64,000 nt of DNA from Frigidibacter mobilis (GCF_001620265.1 NZ_CP012661.1:2418001-2482000); one strand, 5' to 3'; positions 52,245 to 61,662 are shown, counted from the first letter of the stretch. A program made the numbers and translations. The notes: generated by a model not told the origin, from the letters alone.

Positions 52245-52664
52245 ATGCCCCCCGTCCGGCCCCGCGCCGCAAGCCTTGCAACCGGGATCCTTGGTCCCGC
52301 GCCCGATCCGCTGCGCCCGGGCTCCGCGCCGCGTCCCGTCTCCGTCCTTCCCAACCTCGGCCCCGCGGCCGAGGCCGAGTTCGCCCGCGTCGGCATCGCC
52401 AGCGCCGAGGCACTGATCGCCCTTGGCGCCGACGCCGCCTATGCCCGGCTGCTGGCCGGCGGCACCCGCCCGCATTTCATCATGTATTACGCGCTGGTCA
52501 TGGGGCTGCAGGGCCGGCCCTGGAACGATTGCCGCGGCGCCGAGAAGGACGCGCTGCGCACCCGTTTCGACGCGATCAAGGCCCGGGGCGCCGGAAATGA
52601 CGAAGGCCGCTCCCGGATGGAAGCGGCCCTCGATGCGCTTGGGGTGCGGCCAGCCCGCGGCTGA
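52245..52664 (+). CDS. TfoX C-terminal domain protein
   Basis: A 139-residue protein. After a variable N-terminus of about 35 residues comes the TfoX/Sxy C-terminal helical domain: VLPNLGPAAEAEFARVGIAS, LIALGADAAYARLLAGG, then PHFIMYYALVMGLQGRPWND. The domain is helix-hairpin-helix-like and, alone, of unknown role; in enterics it regulates competence. The ATG at 52245 with AGGAGTG is preferred to the GTG at 52236. It converges on ndk. Confidence 0.82.
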   Translation: MPPVRPRAASLATGILGPAPDPLRPGSAPRPVSVLPNLGPAAEAEFARVGIASAEALIALGADAAYARLLAGGTRPHFIMYYALVMGLQGRPWNDCRGAEKDALRTRFDAIKARGAGNDEGRSRMEAALDALGVRPARG

Positions 52665-52677
52665 CCGCCTGTCAGCC

Positions 52678-53100
52678 TCAGCCGACCAGTTCGAGACCCG
52701 AGAAGAAATAGGCGATCTCTTCGGCAGCGGTTTCCGGCGCGTCCGAGCCGTGGACCGAGTTCTCGCCGACCGACAGCGCGAATTCCTTGCGGATAGTGCC
52801 ATCCTCGGCATTGGCCGGGTTGGTGGCGCCCATCACTTCACGGTTCTTGGCAATGGCGCCTTCGCCTTCCAGGACCTGCACGACGACCGGTTCCGAGGCC
52901 ATGAACTCGGTCAGCTCGCCGAAGAACGGCCGGTCCTTGTGGACCTCGTAGAATTTCTGCGCCTGCGCCAGGCTCAGGAAGATCCGCTTCTGCGCCACGA
53001 TGCGCAGGCCGGCTTCTTCAAACTTGGCGTTGATCTTGCCGGTCAGGTTGCGCCGCGTCGCGTCGGGCTTGATGATCGAGAGGGTGCGTTCGATGGCCAT
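52678..53100 (-). CDS. ndk: Nucleoside diphosphate kinase
   Basis: Balances nucleoside triphosphates by phosphotransfer through His117 ([12 protein letters not shown]). The 140 residues have the canonical start [20 protein letters not shown], then MVxGP-type ground [20 protein letters not shown] and [14 protein letters not shown]. Normal length. It is transcribed alone, divergently from the ABC-F gene at 53368; the space between them holds repeat copy 3. Confidence 0.98.
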   Translation of the reverse strand: MAIERTLSIIKPDATRRNLTGKINAKFEEAGLRIVAQKRIFLSLAQAQKFYEVHKDRPFFGELTEFMASEPVVVQVLEGEGAIAKNREVMGATNPANAEDGTIRKEFALSVGENSVHGSDAPETAAEEIAYFFSGLELVG

Positions 53101-53243
53101 GTGCCTATGCCTTTTCCGTTCGGCCGCGGGCCCCTGCCCGCAGCGAATACCGCGCGCCTGCTACCACGCCCGCACCGCCTTGAAAACCCGCCTTTCCGGC
53201 AGCCCCTCGTCGCCCCTCGCTCTCTGCCCCCCTTGCCCCCCTC

Positions 53244-53290
53244 GTTCTGGTCCAAATATCCCGGGGGGTCCGGGGGGCTGGCCCCCCGGC
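53244..53290 (+). repeat. CAAATATCC-type intergenic repeat, copy 3, with GC hairpin
   Basis: CGTTCTGG then TCCAAATATCCCGGGGGG, then the hairpin GGGGGGC-TG-GCCCCCC, in the ndk/ABC-F divergent space. Copy 4 near 58.88 kb shares the CGTTCTGG lead. Confidence 0.6.
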
Positions 53291-53367
53291 CTCCGCCAGC
53301 CACGCAACATCGCCCTTGCCGCCCGGCGGCAATTGACCTTCGCGCCCCCATCAGGCAGGGAGACGCC

Positions 53368-55212
53368 ATGCTCAAGATTTCCGATATCACCTATTCCGTG
53401 GAAGGCCGCCCGCTGTTCGAAGGCGGCACGGCCACGATTCCCACCGGCCACAAGGTCGGCCTCGTCGGGCGCAACGGCGCCGGCAAGACCACCCTTTTCC
53501 GGCTGATCCGGGGCGAGCTGGCGCTGGAGGGCGGCAGCATCAGCCTGCCGAACCGTGCCCGCATCGGCGGCGTCGCGCAGGAGGTGCCCTCCTCGGGCAC
53601 CTCGCTGATCGAAACGGTGCTCGCCGCCGATGTCGAACGCGCCAGCCTGATGGCCGAATCCGAGACCGCCACCGACCCGCATCGCATCGCCGAGATCCAG
53701 ACCCGGCTGACCGATATCGACGCCTGGTCCGCCGAGGGCCGCGCCTCGGCCATCCTCAAGGGCCTCGGCTTCGACGCGGAAGCCCAGCTGCGCCCCTGCT
53801 CCGACTATTCGGGCGGCTGGCGGATGCGGGTGGCGCTGGCCGGCGTGCTCTTCGCGCAGCCCGACTATCTGCTGCTGGACGAGCCGACCAACTATCTCGA
53901 CCTCGAAGGCGCGCTCTGGCTCGAGGCCTATCTGGCCAAGTACCCTCATACCGTGCTCATCATCAGCCATGACCGCGGCCTGCTGAACCGTGCGGTCGGC
54001 GCCATCCTGCATCTCGACAACCGCAAGCTGACGCTCTGGACCGGCAATTACGACACCTTCGCCAAGAACCGCGCCGCCTCCCTGGCCGTGCAGGCCGCCG
54101 AGGCGCGCAAGCAAGACGCCCGCCGCCAGCACCTGCAAGCCTTCGTCGACCGCTTCAAGGCCAAGGCCAGCAAGGCCAAGCAGGCGCAAAGCCGCGTCAA
54201 GATGCTGGAGAGGATGACGACGATCACGGCGCCCGAAGAGGCCGCCAAGCACGTCTTCACCTTCCCCGCGCCCGAAGAGCTGCCGCCGCCGATCATCAAC
54301 ATGGAAGAGGCCGCGGTGGGCTATGGCGGCCCGCCGATCCTGCGCAACCTGTCGCTGCGCATCGACCAGGATGATCGCATCGCGCTTCTGGGCCGCAACG
54401 GCGAGGGCAAGTCGACCCTCTCCAAGCTGCTCGCCGGCAAGCTGACCGCCAGTGCCGGCAAGGTCACGCGCTCGAACAAGCTGCGCATCGGCTATTTCGC
54501 CCAGCACCAGGTCGATGAGCTGCATCTCGATGAAACGCCGCTCCAGCACATCATGCGCATCCGCCCGGCAGAAGGGCAGCCCCGCCTGCGCGCCCGCCTC
54601 GCCGGCTTCGGCCTTGGCGCCGACCAGGCCGAAACGCCCGTGGCGCGCCTGTCCGGCGGCCAGAAGGCCCGCCTGTCGCTGCTGCTGGCCACCATCGAGG
54701 CGCCGCACCTGCTCATCCTCGACGAGCCGACCAACCACCTCGACATCGAATCGCGCGAGGCGCTGGTCGAGGCACTGACCGGCTATTCCGGCGCGGTGGT
54801 ACTCGTCAGCCATGACATGCACCTGCTCAGCCTCGTCGCCGACCGGCTCTGGCTGGTCAAGGACGGCGCCGTCGCCCCCTATGAGGATGACCTCGAGGCC
54901 TACCGCGCCCTCTTGCTGCAATCGGACGACCCCAAGCCCGAAAAGCCGAAAGCCGAGAAGAGGCGCGCCAGCCGCGACGAGATCCTGGCGCTGAAGGCCG
55001 AGCTGCGCAAATGCGAGGAACGCCTCGCCAAGATCAACGAGATGCGCGACCGGCTGGCCAAGAAGCTCGCCGATCCCGCCCTCTACGAGAAGGGCCGCGG
55101 CGGCGAGGTGGAAACCTGGCAGAAGAAATATTCCGAAGTCATGGACGGCCTCGACCGCGCCGAGGCGATGTGGATGAAGGCGCAGGAACGGCTGGAGGCG
55201 GCCGAGGCGTGA
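53368..55212 (+). CDS. ABC-F family ATPase (Uup/EttA-like)
   Basis: A 614-residue soluble protein with two ABC ATPase domains and no membrane segment, typical of ribosome-linked ABC-F factors. Walker A sequences are GRNGAGKTT (about 34-42) and GRNGEGKST (about 341-349). Signatures SGGWRMRVALAG and LSGGQKARLSLLLA and Walker B LLLDEPTNYLDLEGALWLEA and LILDEPTNHLDIES are complete. The inter-domain linker is Lys/Ala-rich. A C-terminal coiled coil (about 545-612) resembles Uup. Role: translation or ribosome quality. The start at 53368 has GGGAGACG upstream. Confidence 0.93.
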   Translation: MLKISDITYSVEGRPLFEGGTATIPTGHKVGLVGRNGAGKTTLFRLIRGELALEGGSISLPNRARIGGVAQEVPSSGTSLIETVLAADVERASLMAESETATDPHRIAEIQTRLTDIDAWSAEGRASAILKGLGFDAEAQLRPCSDYSGGWRMRVALAGVLFAQPDYLLLDEPTNYLDLEGALWLEAYLAKYPHTVLIISHDRGLLNRAVGAILHLDNRKLTLWTGNYDTFAKNRAASLAVQAAEARKQDARRQHLQAFVDRFKAKASKAKQAQSRVKMLERMTTITAPEEAAKHVFTFPAPEELPPPIINMEEAAVGYGGPPILRNLSLRIDQDDRIALLGRNGEGKSTLSKLLAGKLTASAGKVTRSNKLRIGYFAQHQVDELHLDETPLQHIMRIRPAEGQPRLRARLAGFGLGADQAETPVARLSGGQKARLSLLLATIEAPHLLILDEPTNHLDIESREALVEALTGYSGAVVLVSHDMHLLSLVADRLWLVKDGAVAPYEDDLEAYRALLLQSDDPKPEKPKAEKRRASRDEILALKAELRKCEERLAKINEMRDRLAKKLADPALYEKGRGGEVETWQKKYSEVMDGLDRAEAMWMKAQERLEAAEA

Positions 55213-55816
55213 GGGGCGGCGGGGCGGGGGGCCCCGCGTCGCCCCTTGGCCGCCAGGCAGTCACGCTGGTCGCCGACAAGGGTGGCGGGCGCCTTTGCAC
55301 TCAGCTCCGCTTGGACCCGTCGCCCCGAATGCGACAAAGCCTCCGCAAACTTCCGCCCGCCCCATTCGGGCGGGAACAGGCGAGGCACTGCCTCGCCCCC
55401 GCCCGCTGCGGGACCGTTCCCCCAGAGCCGCTGGCATCCCGAGACCGACTGAGGCCAGCGCCCGACCTGGCGGGCGAGAAGCGCCCGCCAGAGGCGGGGC
55501 GGGCGCTGGCCGGGCCCTTTGGGGGCCCGTCCGGATGGATTGAGAGGGCGGTGCGTGGCGAAGGCGATGGCCTTCGCCAGATCGACGCTGGCGGCCGACA
55601 GTGCCCTTGGAACGCGAGCACCCTTCCGGCAGCAGAGGCAATAGCTCTGACGCGAAAGGTCCGTCTTTCACCTGACGCGCAGCGCGCGCCGTTGTCACTG
55701 AAGCCGCCGCTCGGGCGGTGTGCAGAGAGTGACTGAAAGAGCACAAAGCCGCCATTGAACATGAGGGAACAGTCCGCGTATCAGGCATTCTTGGTTCGAT
55801 CAGGAGCAACGGTTCA
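55213..55816. other. 604-base space without a convincing gene
   Basis: Between the ABC-F stop and the nucleotidyltransferase start. It has several short GC palindromes (for example CCCGCCCC...CGGGCGGG near 55356-55373) and frames open on several strands, but none shows a recognisable protein. It may hold decayed sequence. No promoter was confidently placed. Confidence 0.5.
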
Positions 55817-56422
55817 ATGCAACCACCCCCGGATGACGCTTGGGAACCATGGTCCCCGAACGAACTGTTTGCCCGTCTGGGTGGATCTGACACCAACTGG
55901 TATGTCGTAGGCGGTTGGGCACTGGACCTTTGGCATGGCAAGCCGACCCGTGCGCATGAGGACCTGGAGTTCTCGGTGCCTGCCAGCCAGGCTCAGCGCT
56001 ATCGCGGCATCCTGTCGGGTCTGGAGTTCTTCACCGTGAAGGATGGCAGGTTTGATTATCTTCCCCCGGGTGAAACACTGCCCATAGATGTCTGGCAGCT
56101 GTGGGGCGCGGATATTGGTGCAGGGCGCTGGCGAGTCGACATGATGGTCGATCGAGGATCGCCGGATGTGTGGGTCTACAAGCGCGATCCATCTTTCACC
56201 CAGCCGCGTGCCAAAGCCATACGTACAACAGCCGGTGGCATCCGGTATCTGGCACCGCACATCGTCCTGCTCTTCAAAGCCAGGCACGCCCGCGAAAAAG
56301 ATCACGGGGACTTCCGCAATGCCTTGCCTCGGCTTAACTCAAGCGAGAAATCCTCCCTATGCCGATGGCTGGAGGTGCTGCATCCGGGGCATAGTTGGAT
56401 ACAGGCACTTCGATCCGGCTGA
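55817..56422 (+). CDS. Nucleotidyltransferase-fold protein (aminoglycoside adenylyltransferase-like)
   Basis: A 201-residue protein of the nucleotidyltransferase superfamily. The fold start WYVVGGWALDLWHGKPTRAH carries the G-G-W...R motif, followed by EDLEFSVPASQAQRYRGIL, where the acid pair of the active site would be ED-L-E. A helical end (FKARHAREKDHGDFRNALPR) is present. It resembles the AadB/Lnu-like group, also found in proteins without known drug activity. Long non-coding flanks on both sides and a base composition slightly below the neighbours suggest acquisition. Substrate unknown; resistance should not be assumed. Confidence 0.8.
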   Translation: MQPPPDDAWEPWSPNELFARLGGSDTNWYVVGGWALDLWHGKPTRAHEDLEFSVPASQAQRYRGILSGLEFFTVKDGRFDYLPPGETLPIDVWQLWGADIGAGRWRVDMMVDRGSPDVWVYKRDPSFTQPRAKAIRTTAGGIRYLAPHIVLLFKARHAREKDHGDFRNALPRLNSSEKSSLCRWLEVLHPGHSWIQALRSG

Positions 56423-56874
56423 CCCGCAGCTTCGTCCTGCACAGTTGCCCCTTGGCAACCTACAGCGAGCGTCCACTTCCCATCAATACTCTTGGAAAGA
56501 GAGCACCCACCGGCGGCAGAGCCAAGTCCTCTGGGGGAAAGGCAGACCGACCTGAAGTGTCCAGGGGCGCGGCGCAGCTGTGCCGCTGGGCGACGCACAG
56601 GTCGCCCCAGGCCCCTCCCAGCGCGGCCAACTGCCCCCCGGCAGCCCCACAACCCCGCTCCCCCCTATCCCGACCCTTTCCCTATACATACGCCTTCCAT
56701 ATAGCTTCTGTATGGTTTCCACATACGGGTTTTCAGCGATTTCAAAGGCTTGAGGTGCGTTCGGGACGGCCGCTCCACACCTCCGTCCCGCCCCCGTCCG
56801 GACCCGGCTCCCCCGGCAGTCTTACCCCCACAACCCCGCTTGCGCCCCTCGCCCCGAGGCCCCACACTCCCCTC
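56423..56874. other. 452-base space without a convincing gene
   Basis: Between the nucleotidyltransferase and MarC genes. It has a locally AT-richer stretch (56680-56745) with CCATA/TATGG inverted arms (56697-56701 and 56711-56715) and repeated CATACG/CATATA words. That stretch may be the marC promoter region. No gene was recognised. Confidence 0.45.
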
Positions 56875-57525
56875 ATGGCCGACCTCTCGCTCTACATCAC
56901 CGCCTTCGTCACCCTGTTCATCGTGGTCGATCCCATCGGCCTCGCGCCGCTGTTCATCGCCCTGACCCAGGGCATGAGCCCCCGCCAGCGCCGCGCCGTC
57001 GGCCTGCGCGCCTGCGCTGTCGCGGCCGTGCTGCTCACCCTCTTCGGCCTGCTCGGGGAACAGCTTCTGGGCGGCATCGGCATCTCGATGCCCGCCTTCC
57101 GCATCGCCGGCGGGCTGCTGCTGTTCCTCACCGCGCTCGACATGCTCTTCGAACGCCGCACCCAGCGGCGCGAGGGGCAATCGGCAGAATCCGCGGCAGA
57201 TCAAGCAGATGACCCCTCGATCTTTCCGCTGGCGACCCCGCTGATCGCCGGCCCCGGCGCGATGGCGACAATGATCCTGCTGGTCGGCAAGCCCGGCGCC
57301 GGCTGGGCTCATGTCGCCGCGGTGCATGTGGTGATGCTGGCGGTTCTGGGCTGCGTGATGGCGCTGTTCCTGATCGCCGGCCCCATCGAACGCGCGCTTG
57401 GCCGCACCGGAACGCTGGTCGTCACCCGGCTCTTGGGGATGCTGCTGGCGGCGCTTGCGGTGCAGTTCGTGCTCGACGGGATGCGAGGGGCCGGGATGAT
57501 CGGGCTGATCCCCACAGGACGGTGA
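56875..57525 (+). CDS. MarC family integral membrane protein
   Basis: A 216-residue inner-membrane protein with six helices. It starts MADLSLYITAFVTLFIVVDP, with the family motif VVDPIGLAPLFIALTQGMSP, then AFRIAGGLLLFLTALDMLFE and PLATPLIAGPGAMATMILLV. MarC proteins have no established substrate. It probably shares a transcript with the genes at 57584 and 58173, which follow at short distance. Confidence 0.94.
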   Translation: MADLSLYITAFVTLFIVVDPIGLAPLFIALTQGMSPRQRRAVGLRACAVAAVLLTLFGLLGEQLLGGIGISMPAFRIAGGLLLFLTALDMLFERRTQRREGQSAESAADQADDPSIFPLATPLIAGPGAMATMILLVGKPGAGWAHVAAVHVVMLAVLGCVMALFLIAGPIERALGRTGTLVVTRLLGMLLAALAVQFVLDGMRGAGMIGLIPTGR

Positions 57526-57583
57526 CCTTGCGGCCCCTGACATTTGCCCCGCGGCGCCCTACATTCGGCAAGGGAGGTGCGGG

Positions 57584-58165
57584 ATGACCGGCGACGACTA
57601 TGCAAGGCTGATCTATCTGGGGCTGCTGGCACTTGTCGTCGGCGGTTCGGTGTTCCTCGCCGCCCGCCGCAACGCCGCCCGCATGGCCAGCCAGGCCGCG
57701 ATCTGGGTGCTGATCTTCCTCGGCGTCATCGCCGCCCGCGGCCTGTGGAACGACATCAGCCATGAGGTGATCCCCCGCCAATCTGCCTTCGAGGAAGGCG
57801 CACGCGTCGAGGTGCCGGTCAGCCGCGACGGCCACTATCACCTGACGCTGGAGCTGAACGGGGTGCCGGTACGCTTCGTCGTCGATACCGGCGCGAGTGA
57901 CATGGTGCTCAGCCGCGCCGATGCCGCCCGCATCGGCATCAATCCCGAAACGCTGGCCTATGTCGGCACCGCGATGACGGCGAACGGCCGCGTCGCTACC
58001 GCCCCGGTCCGCATCGGCAGCGTGGGTCTGGGCGGGGTCGAGGACCGTAATGTCCGTGCCACCGTCACCGATGGCGGGCTCGAGGAATCGCTGCTTGGCA
58101 TGGGCTATCTCTCGCGCTTCTCCAGCCTGGAGATCCGCCGAGACAAGCTGGTGCTGACGAGGTGA
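57584..58165 (+). CDS. Membrane-anchored retropepsin-like aspartic protease (TIGR02281 family)
   Basis: A 193-residue protein. Two N-terminal helices (about 9-26 and 36-53) anchor it in the inner membrane. A retropepsin-like domain follows in the periplasm (about 75-190), with the active Asp101 in FVVDTGASDMVLS, then IGINPETLAYVGTAMTANGR and LLGMGYLSRFSSLEIRRDKL. As one Asp is present, it must work as a dimer. Substrate unknown. Placed 7 bases before the M48 protease gene. Confidence 0.9.
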   Translation: MTGDDYARLIYLGLLALVVGGSVFLAARRNAARMASQAAIWVLIFLGVIAARGLWNDISHEVIPRQSAFEEGARVEVPVSRDGHYHLTLELNGVPVRFVVDTGASDMVLSRADAARIGINPETLAYVGTAMTANGRVATAPVRIGSVGLGGVEDRNVRATVTDGGLEESLLGMGYLSRFSSLEIRRDKLVLTR

Positions 58166-58172
58166 GGGCCCG

Positions 58173-58856
58173 ATGCTGAAATTGCTGCCCTTCGTGCTGA
58201 TGCTCGGCTATGGGCTGCTGATGTGGCAGTTCTCCTCGTGGAAGCTGCGGCGCGAACTGGACGAAAGATCCGCCCGCCTCGTCGATCCGTCGCTGCGCCC
58301 CGTGCTGGACCGGCTGGCGGCGGCGGCTGGCGTGCAGTCGATCCCGGTGCAGATCTACGAGGTGGATGCGGTGAACGGCCTCGCCGCTCCCGATGGCCGC
58401 ATCTTCCTGACCCGCGGCTTCTACCAGAAATTCCGCGAGGGCGCGGTCAGCGCCGATGAGCTTGCCTCGGTGGTGGCGCATGAGCTAGGGCATGTGGCGC
58501 TTGGCCATTCCCGGCGGCGGATGATCGACTTCACCGGGCAGAACGCGGTGCGGATGCTCCTGATGGCCGTCATAGGCCGCGTCATCCCGGGTCTCGGCGC
58601 CGTCATCGCCAATTTCGTCGCCGGCCTGCTGGCCGCGCGCCTGTCGCGCGGCGACGAGTATGAGGCCGATGCCTGGGCCTCGGCGCTGCTGGTCAAGGCC
58701 GGCATCGGCACCGGCCCGCAAAAGACCCTGTTCACCAAGCTGAATGCCCTCACCGGCGCCCGCGGCAATGCTCCCGCCTGGTTGCTGAGTCACCCGGCCA
58801 CCGGCGACCGCATCGCCGCCATTGAGGCGAACGAAGCCCGCTGGGGCCTGCGCTGA
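58173..58856 (+). CDS. M48-family zinc metalloprotease
   Basis: A 227-residue protease. One N-terminal helix (LKLLPFVLMLGYGLLMWQF) anchors it. The zinc motif HELGH is at 103-107 (SVVAHELGHVALGHSRRR), with the third ligand Glu in LSRGDEYEADAWAS. A membrane-like stretch (about 126-152) lies between. Smaller than HtpX; it recalls LoiP/YcaL-type proteases of the envelope. The RBS lies within the 7-base gap from the previous gene. Role in envelope quality control is inferred. Confidence 0.92.
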   Translation: MLKLLPFVLMLGYGLLMWQFSSWKLRRELDERSARLVDPSLRPVLDRLAAAAGVQSIPVQIYEVDAVNGLAAPDGRIFLTRGFYQKFREGAVSADELASVVAHELGHVALGHSRRRMIDFTGQNAVRMLLMAVIGRVIPGLGAVIANFVAGLLAARLSRGDEYEADAWASALLVKAGIGTGPQKTLFTKLNALTGARGNAPAWLLSHPATGDRIAAIEANEARWGLR

Positions 58857-58870
58857 CTCCTCCTCCCATT

Positions 58871-58928
58871 CGTTCTGGCCAAATATCCCGGGGGGAGTCT
58901 GCGCAGCAGACGGGGGGCAGCGCCCCCC
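58871..58928 (+). repeat. CAAATATCC-type intergenic repeat, copy 4, with GC hairpins
   Basis: CGTTCTGG, CCAAATATCCCGGGGGG (from 58879), then two hairpins: GTCTGC-GCA-GCAGAC and GGGGGGC-AGC-GCCCCCC. It fills the convergent space between the M48 and PIN genes and probably ends both transcripts. Confidence 0.65.
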
Positions 58929-58929
58929 C

Positions 58930-59472
58930 TTACCCCGCCAGCGCCTTGCCCAACCTCGGCAACCGCGCCCGCTTCATCAGAGCCCGCAAAGGCTGCGCCT
59001 CGCCCGACAGCCGTTCCGCCTCGGCCCGGACCGCCTCCACCACAGTGCCAACGGCGCGGGGATGATCCCGCCACAGCTCCAGCAGAAACGCGTCGGGATG
59101 CACGGCGCGGATGCCCTTCGGCGCCAGCGCCCAGACAGGAAAGTCGCGCAGATTCAGGGTGACGATCACATCGGCCCCGCCGGCGATGGCCGCCGCCAGC
59201 ACATGCCGGTCATCGGCGTCGGGCAGGTCCAGCGCCAGTTCTGCGCCAAGGGGCAGGGCCACGCTCGCACCCGGAAAGCGCAGCGCCGCCGCCACCGCCT
59301 CGCCGCGCGCCACAACCTCCTGCCCGGGACCGAGCCTTGCCGCAGCCCGCGCCCATTCCTCGAGCAGCCGCGGCGACCAGAGCGGGGTGTAAAGCCCCTG
59401 CCCCGCCAGCCCCAGCATCACCTCGCGCAGCACGGTCGGGTAGAGGACGCAGGCGTCCAGAACCGCCCGCAT
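58930..59472 (-). CDS. PIN-domain protein
   Basis: A 180-residue PIN-fold RNase-like protein. It starts MRAVLDACVLYPTVLREVML at 59472, with Asp6 as first metal ligand. Other acidic residues are seen in DLPDADDRHVLAAAIAGGAD and VTLNLRDFPVWAL. Its length exceeds classic VapC toxins and no antitoxin-like small gene precedes it; it overlaps the stop of the methyltransferase gene. It may be an RNA-processing factor rather than a toxin. Confidence 0.82.
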   Translation of the reverse strand: MRAVLDACVLYPTVLREVMLGLAGQGLYTPLWSPRLLEEWARAAARLGPGQEVVARGEAVAAALRFPGASVALPLGAELALDLPDADDRHVLAAAIAGGADVIVTLNLRDFPVWALAPKGIRAVHPDAFLLELWRDHPRAVGTVVEAVRAEAERLSGEAQPLRALMKRARLPRLGKALAG

Positions 59473-60698
59473 CAGCCATCCAGCCGGAAGAACACCGTCT
59501 TGAGGTAGCCCGATTCCGCCAGTTGCGGCAGGATCGGATGGTCCGGCCCGGCCGAGCCGGTATAAAGGATCTGCCCCCGCCGCCCACCGCGGCCGATGCC
59601 GCGGGCGCTGGCATTGCGGAAGCTGGCAAGGTCGGCGGCGTGCGAGCACGAGCACAGGCACAGATAGCCGCCCGGCGCGACCAACGCGGCGGCCTTCATC
59701 GCCACACGCTCATAGGCGCGCAGCCCCGCCTCCAGCGCCGGTTTGGCGGGGGCGAAGGCCGGCGGGTCGCAGATCACCAGGTCGAAGACCTCGCCCTCGG
59801 CCGCCAGCGCCTCCATCACGTCAAAGGCATCGCCCTGCCGTGTGGCAAAGCGCTCGGCCATGCCGCCCGCCGCAGCACCCTGTTCGGCCAGCGCCAGCGC
59901 CGGGGCCGATCCATCGACCGCCAGCGCGGAGCGCGCCCCGCCCGCCAGCGCCGCAAGGGCAAAGCCGCCGACATGGGCGAACACGTCCAGAACCCGGGCA
60001 TCCTTGGCAAGCAAGGCGGCAAAGGCATGGTTGGGGCGCTGGTCGAAGAAGAGGCCCGTTTTCTGCCCCCCCAGCACATCGGCCATATAGGTCGCGCCAT
60101 TCATCCGCACCGGCACCGGGCCGTCCACCATGCCCTGCAGCAGCAGCGTTTCTTCCGGCAGGCCTTCCAGCGCGCGCGAGCGGCCCTGGCCGTTCTTGAC
60201 GATGGCGCTCACGCCCGTCACCTCGACCAGCGCCGCCGCGATCTCGGGCAGCAGCGCCTCGGCCCAGGCCGCATTGGGCTGGATCACCGCGACATCGCCG
60301 AACCGGTCGATCACCACGCCGGGCAGCCCGTCCGCCTCGGCATGGATCAGGCGATAGAACGGCTCGGGATAAAGCCGCGCCCGCAGCGCCAGCGCCCGGG
60401 TCAGCCGCGCCGCGATCCAGGCGCGGTCGATCACCGCCTCGGGGTCGCGGTCCAGCATCCTTGCGATGATCTTGGACTTGCCGTTGACGGTGACGGTGCC
60501 CATTGCCCGCCGCTCGCTGTCTTCCAGCCGGGCGATGGTGCCGGGGGCCAGCGCCTGCGTGCGCCGGTCGGTCACCAGCTCGTCGGCATAGATCCAGGGA
60601 AAGCCGTGGCGGATCGCCCGGGCTTCGGCCTTGGGGCGCAGCCGCACGATGGGGCGGGTTGCAGGGTCGGTGGCGGAGGGGGTGAGGGGATCGGTCAT
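59472..60698 (-). CDS. Class I SAM-dependent rRNA methyltransferase (RlmI-like)
   Basis: A 408-residue protein with an N-terminal PUA domain (about 15-90, IVRLRPKAEARAIRHGFPWI) and a RlmI-type EEHEE region. The methyltransferase domain has the SAM loop VLDVFAHVGGFALAALAGGA and catalytic-loop VICDPPAFAPAK; YLCLCSCSHAADL gives the Cys. It methylates C5 of a 23S rRNA cytosine in the family prototype. GGQKTGLFFDQRPNHAF is characteristic. It overlaps the PIN gene start. Confidence 0.92.
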   Translation of the reverse strand: MTDPLTPSATDPATRPIVRLRPKAEARAIRHGFPWIYADELVTDRRTQALAPGTIARLEDSERRAMGTVTVNGKSKIIARMLDRDPEAVIDRAWIAARLTRALALRARLYPEPFYRLIHAEADGLPGVVIDRFGDVAVIQPNAAWAEALLPEIAAALVEVTGVSAIVKNGQGRSRALEGLPEETLLLQGMVDGPVPVRMNGATYMADVLGGQKTGLFFDQRPNHAFAALLAKDARVLDVFAHVGGFALAALAGGARSALAVDGSAPALALAEQGAAAGGMAERFATRQGDAFDVMEALAAEGEVFDLVICDPPAFAPAKPALEAGLRAYERVAMKAAALVAPGGYLCLCSCSHAADLASFRNASARGIGRGGRRGQILYTGSAGPDHPILPQLAESGYLKTVFFRLDG

Positions 60699-60780
60699 CC
60701 CCCTCCTCTAGTCGTTTTGGGCGCGCCGCGGAAGGGGGTCCGGCGCGCAAGCCCGCCGCCCCCCGCCCGCGCCGCAAGAC

Positions 60781-61452
60781 TCAGTTCTGCAGCATCGCCT
60801 CCGCCGGGTGCAGCGGCGCCTGCGACACCAGGTCGGGGGCAGTGCCGGACACCGGCGCCGACAGCTCGCGCAGGATCACCGATTTCAGCCGCTCGCCGAT
60901 CTGCACCTTCTCGGTGATGCCGCGGGCCTCGGCCTCCAATGTGCGCTTGCCGCCCCAGGCCGGGAAATCGGCATTCACCATCCGCGGCCCGTCCAGCACC
61001 GCACCGCTCCGCGCATCGCGCACCGTCAGCACGAAGCGGATCGCGTGCACGCCGCCGGTGGTGACCCTGGCCTTCTCGGTCAGCGAATGGAAGCGGCGCA
61101 GATCCACATCGACCACCACCGGCGGGCCAGAGCGCATGTTGCGTGTACCCTCGGTCAGCGCCGCGGTCATCAGCGCCTCGACCTGGGCATGCCGGTCGCC
61201 GCGGGGATCGCCGCGCCAGACGATATCGGCAATCGGATAGAACATGTTGGCCTCGGACACCTTGAGCGTGCGCGGAACGCTCACCCGCAGCGCCTGCACG
61301 GTGTAAAGCGGCTGCGCGATCACCACGCCGCGCGCCGGCTGGGCCGCCCCAGTCAGCGGCGTCGCGGCGTTGCGCGAGGAAACGTCGCCGCCGGTGCAGG
61401 CCGTCAGGGCCAGGACGGCGGCAAGGCTGATAAAACCCGGATACTTGTTCAT
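60781..61452 (-). CDS. DUF6778-type lipoprotein
   Basis: A 223-residue lipoprotein. The signal [20 protein letters not shown] has lipobox LTAC with Cys19. The mature part includes [60 protein letters not shown], and [20 protein letters not shown], consistent with DUF6778, a Rhodobacterales protein of unknown function. The start at 61452 is clear. It diverges from the edd gene. Confidence 0.82.
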   Translation of the reverse strand: MNKYPGFISLAAVLALTACTGGDVSSRNAATPLTGAAQPARGVVIAQPLYTVQALRVSVPRTLKVSEANMFYPIADIVWRGDPRGDRHAQVEALMTAALTEGTRNMRSGPPVVVDVDLRRFHSLTEKARVTTGGVHAIRFVLTVRDARSGAVLDGPRMVNADFPAWGGKRTLEAEARGITEKVQIGERLKSVILRELSAPVSGTAPDLVSQAPLHPAEAMLQN

Positions 61453-61662
61453 GTCACTCACTCCGAAACACGGCGGCCTGTCTGCTCGGTCTTGTTCCGC
61501 CGGTAACCGCAATCTGCCCGCGAATTGCGGCGGAACTTGGGAAAATCCGGCACATCTGCGTGATTGACCGCAAAGAGGCAACAATGGCAAGGCAAGGCCC
61601 GCCCCTGCAGACCGGGGAAGTCCGCCACCGGCAGATGGCGTTCCCCGCCCCCCCGCTTGCAC

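Noticed and set aside
55817-56422. Aminoglycoside resistance gene
   Set aside because: Only the nucleotidyltransferase fold is supported; similarity to resistance enzymes is general and no resistance context is present.
58930-59472. Toxin of a toxin-antitoxin pair (VapC)
   Set aside because: The PIN protein is longer than usual VapC and there is no small antitoxin gene next to it; it overlaps an rRNA methyltransferase instead.
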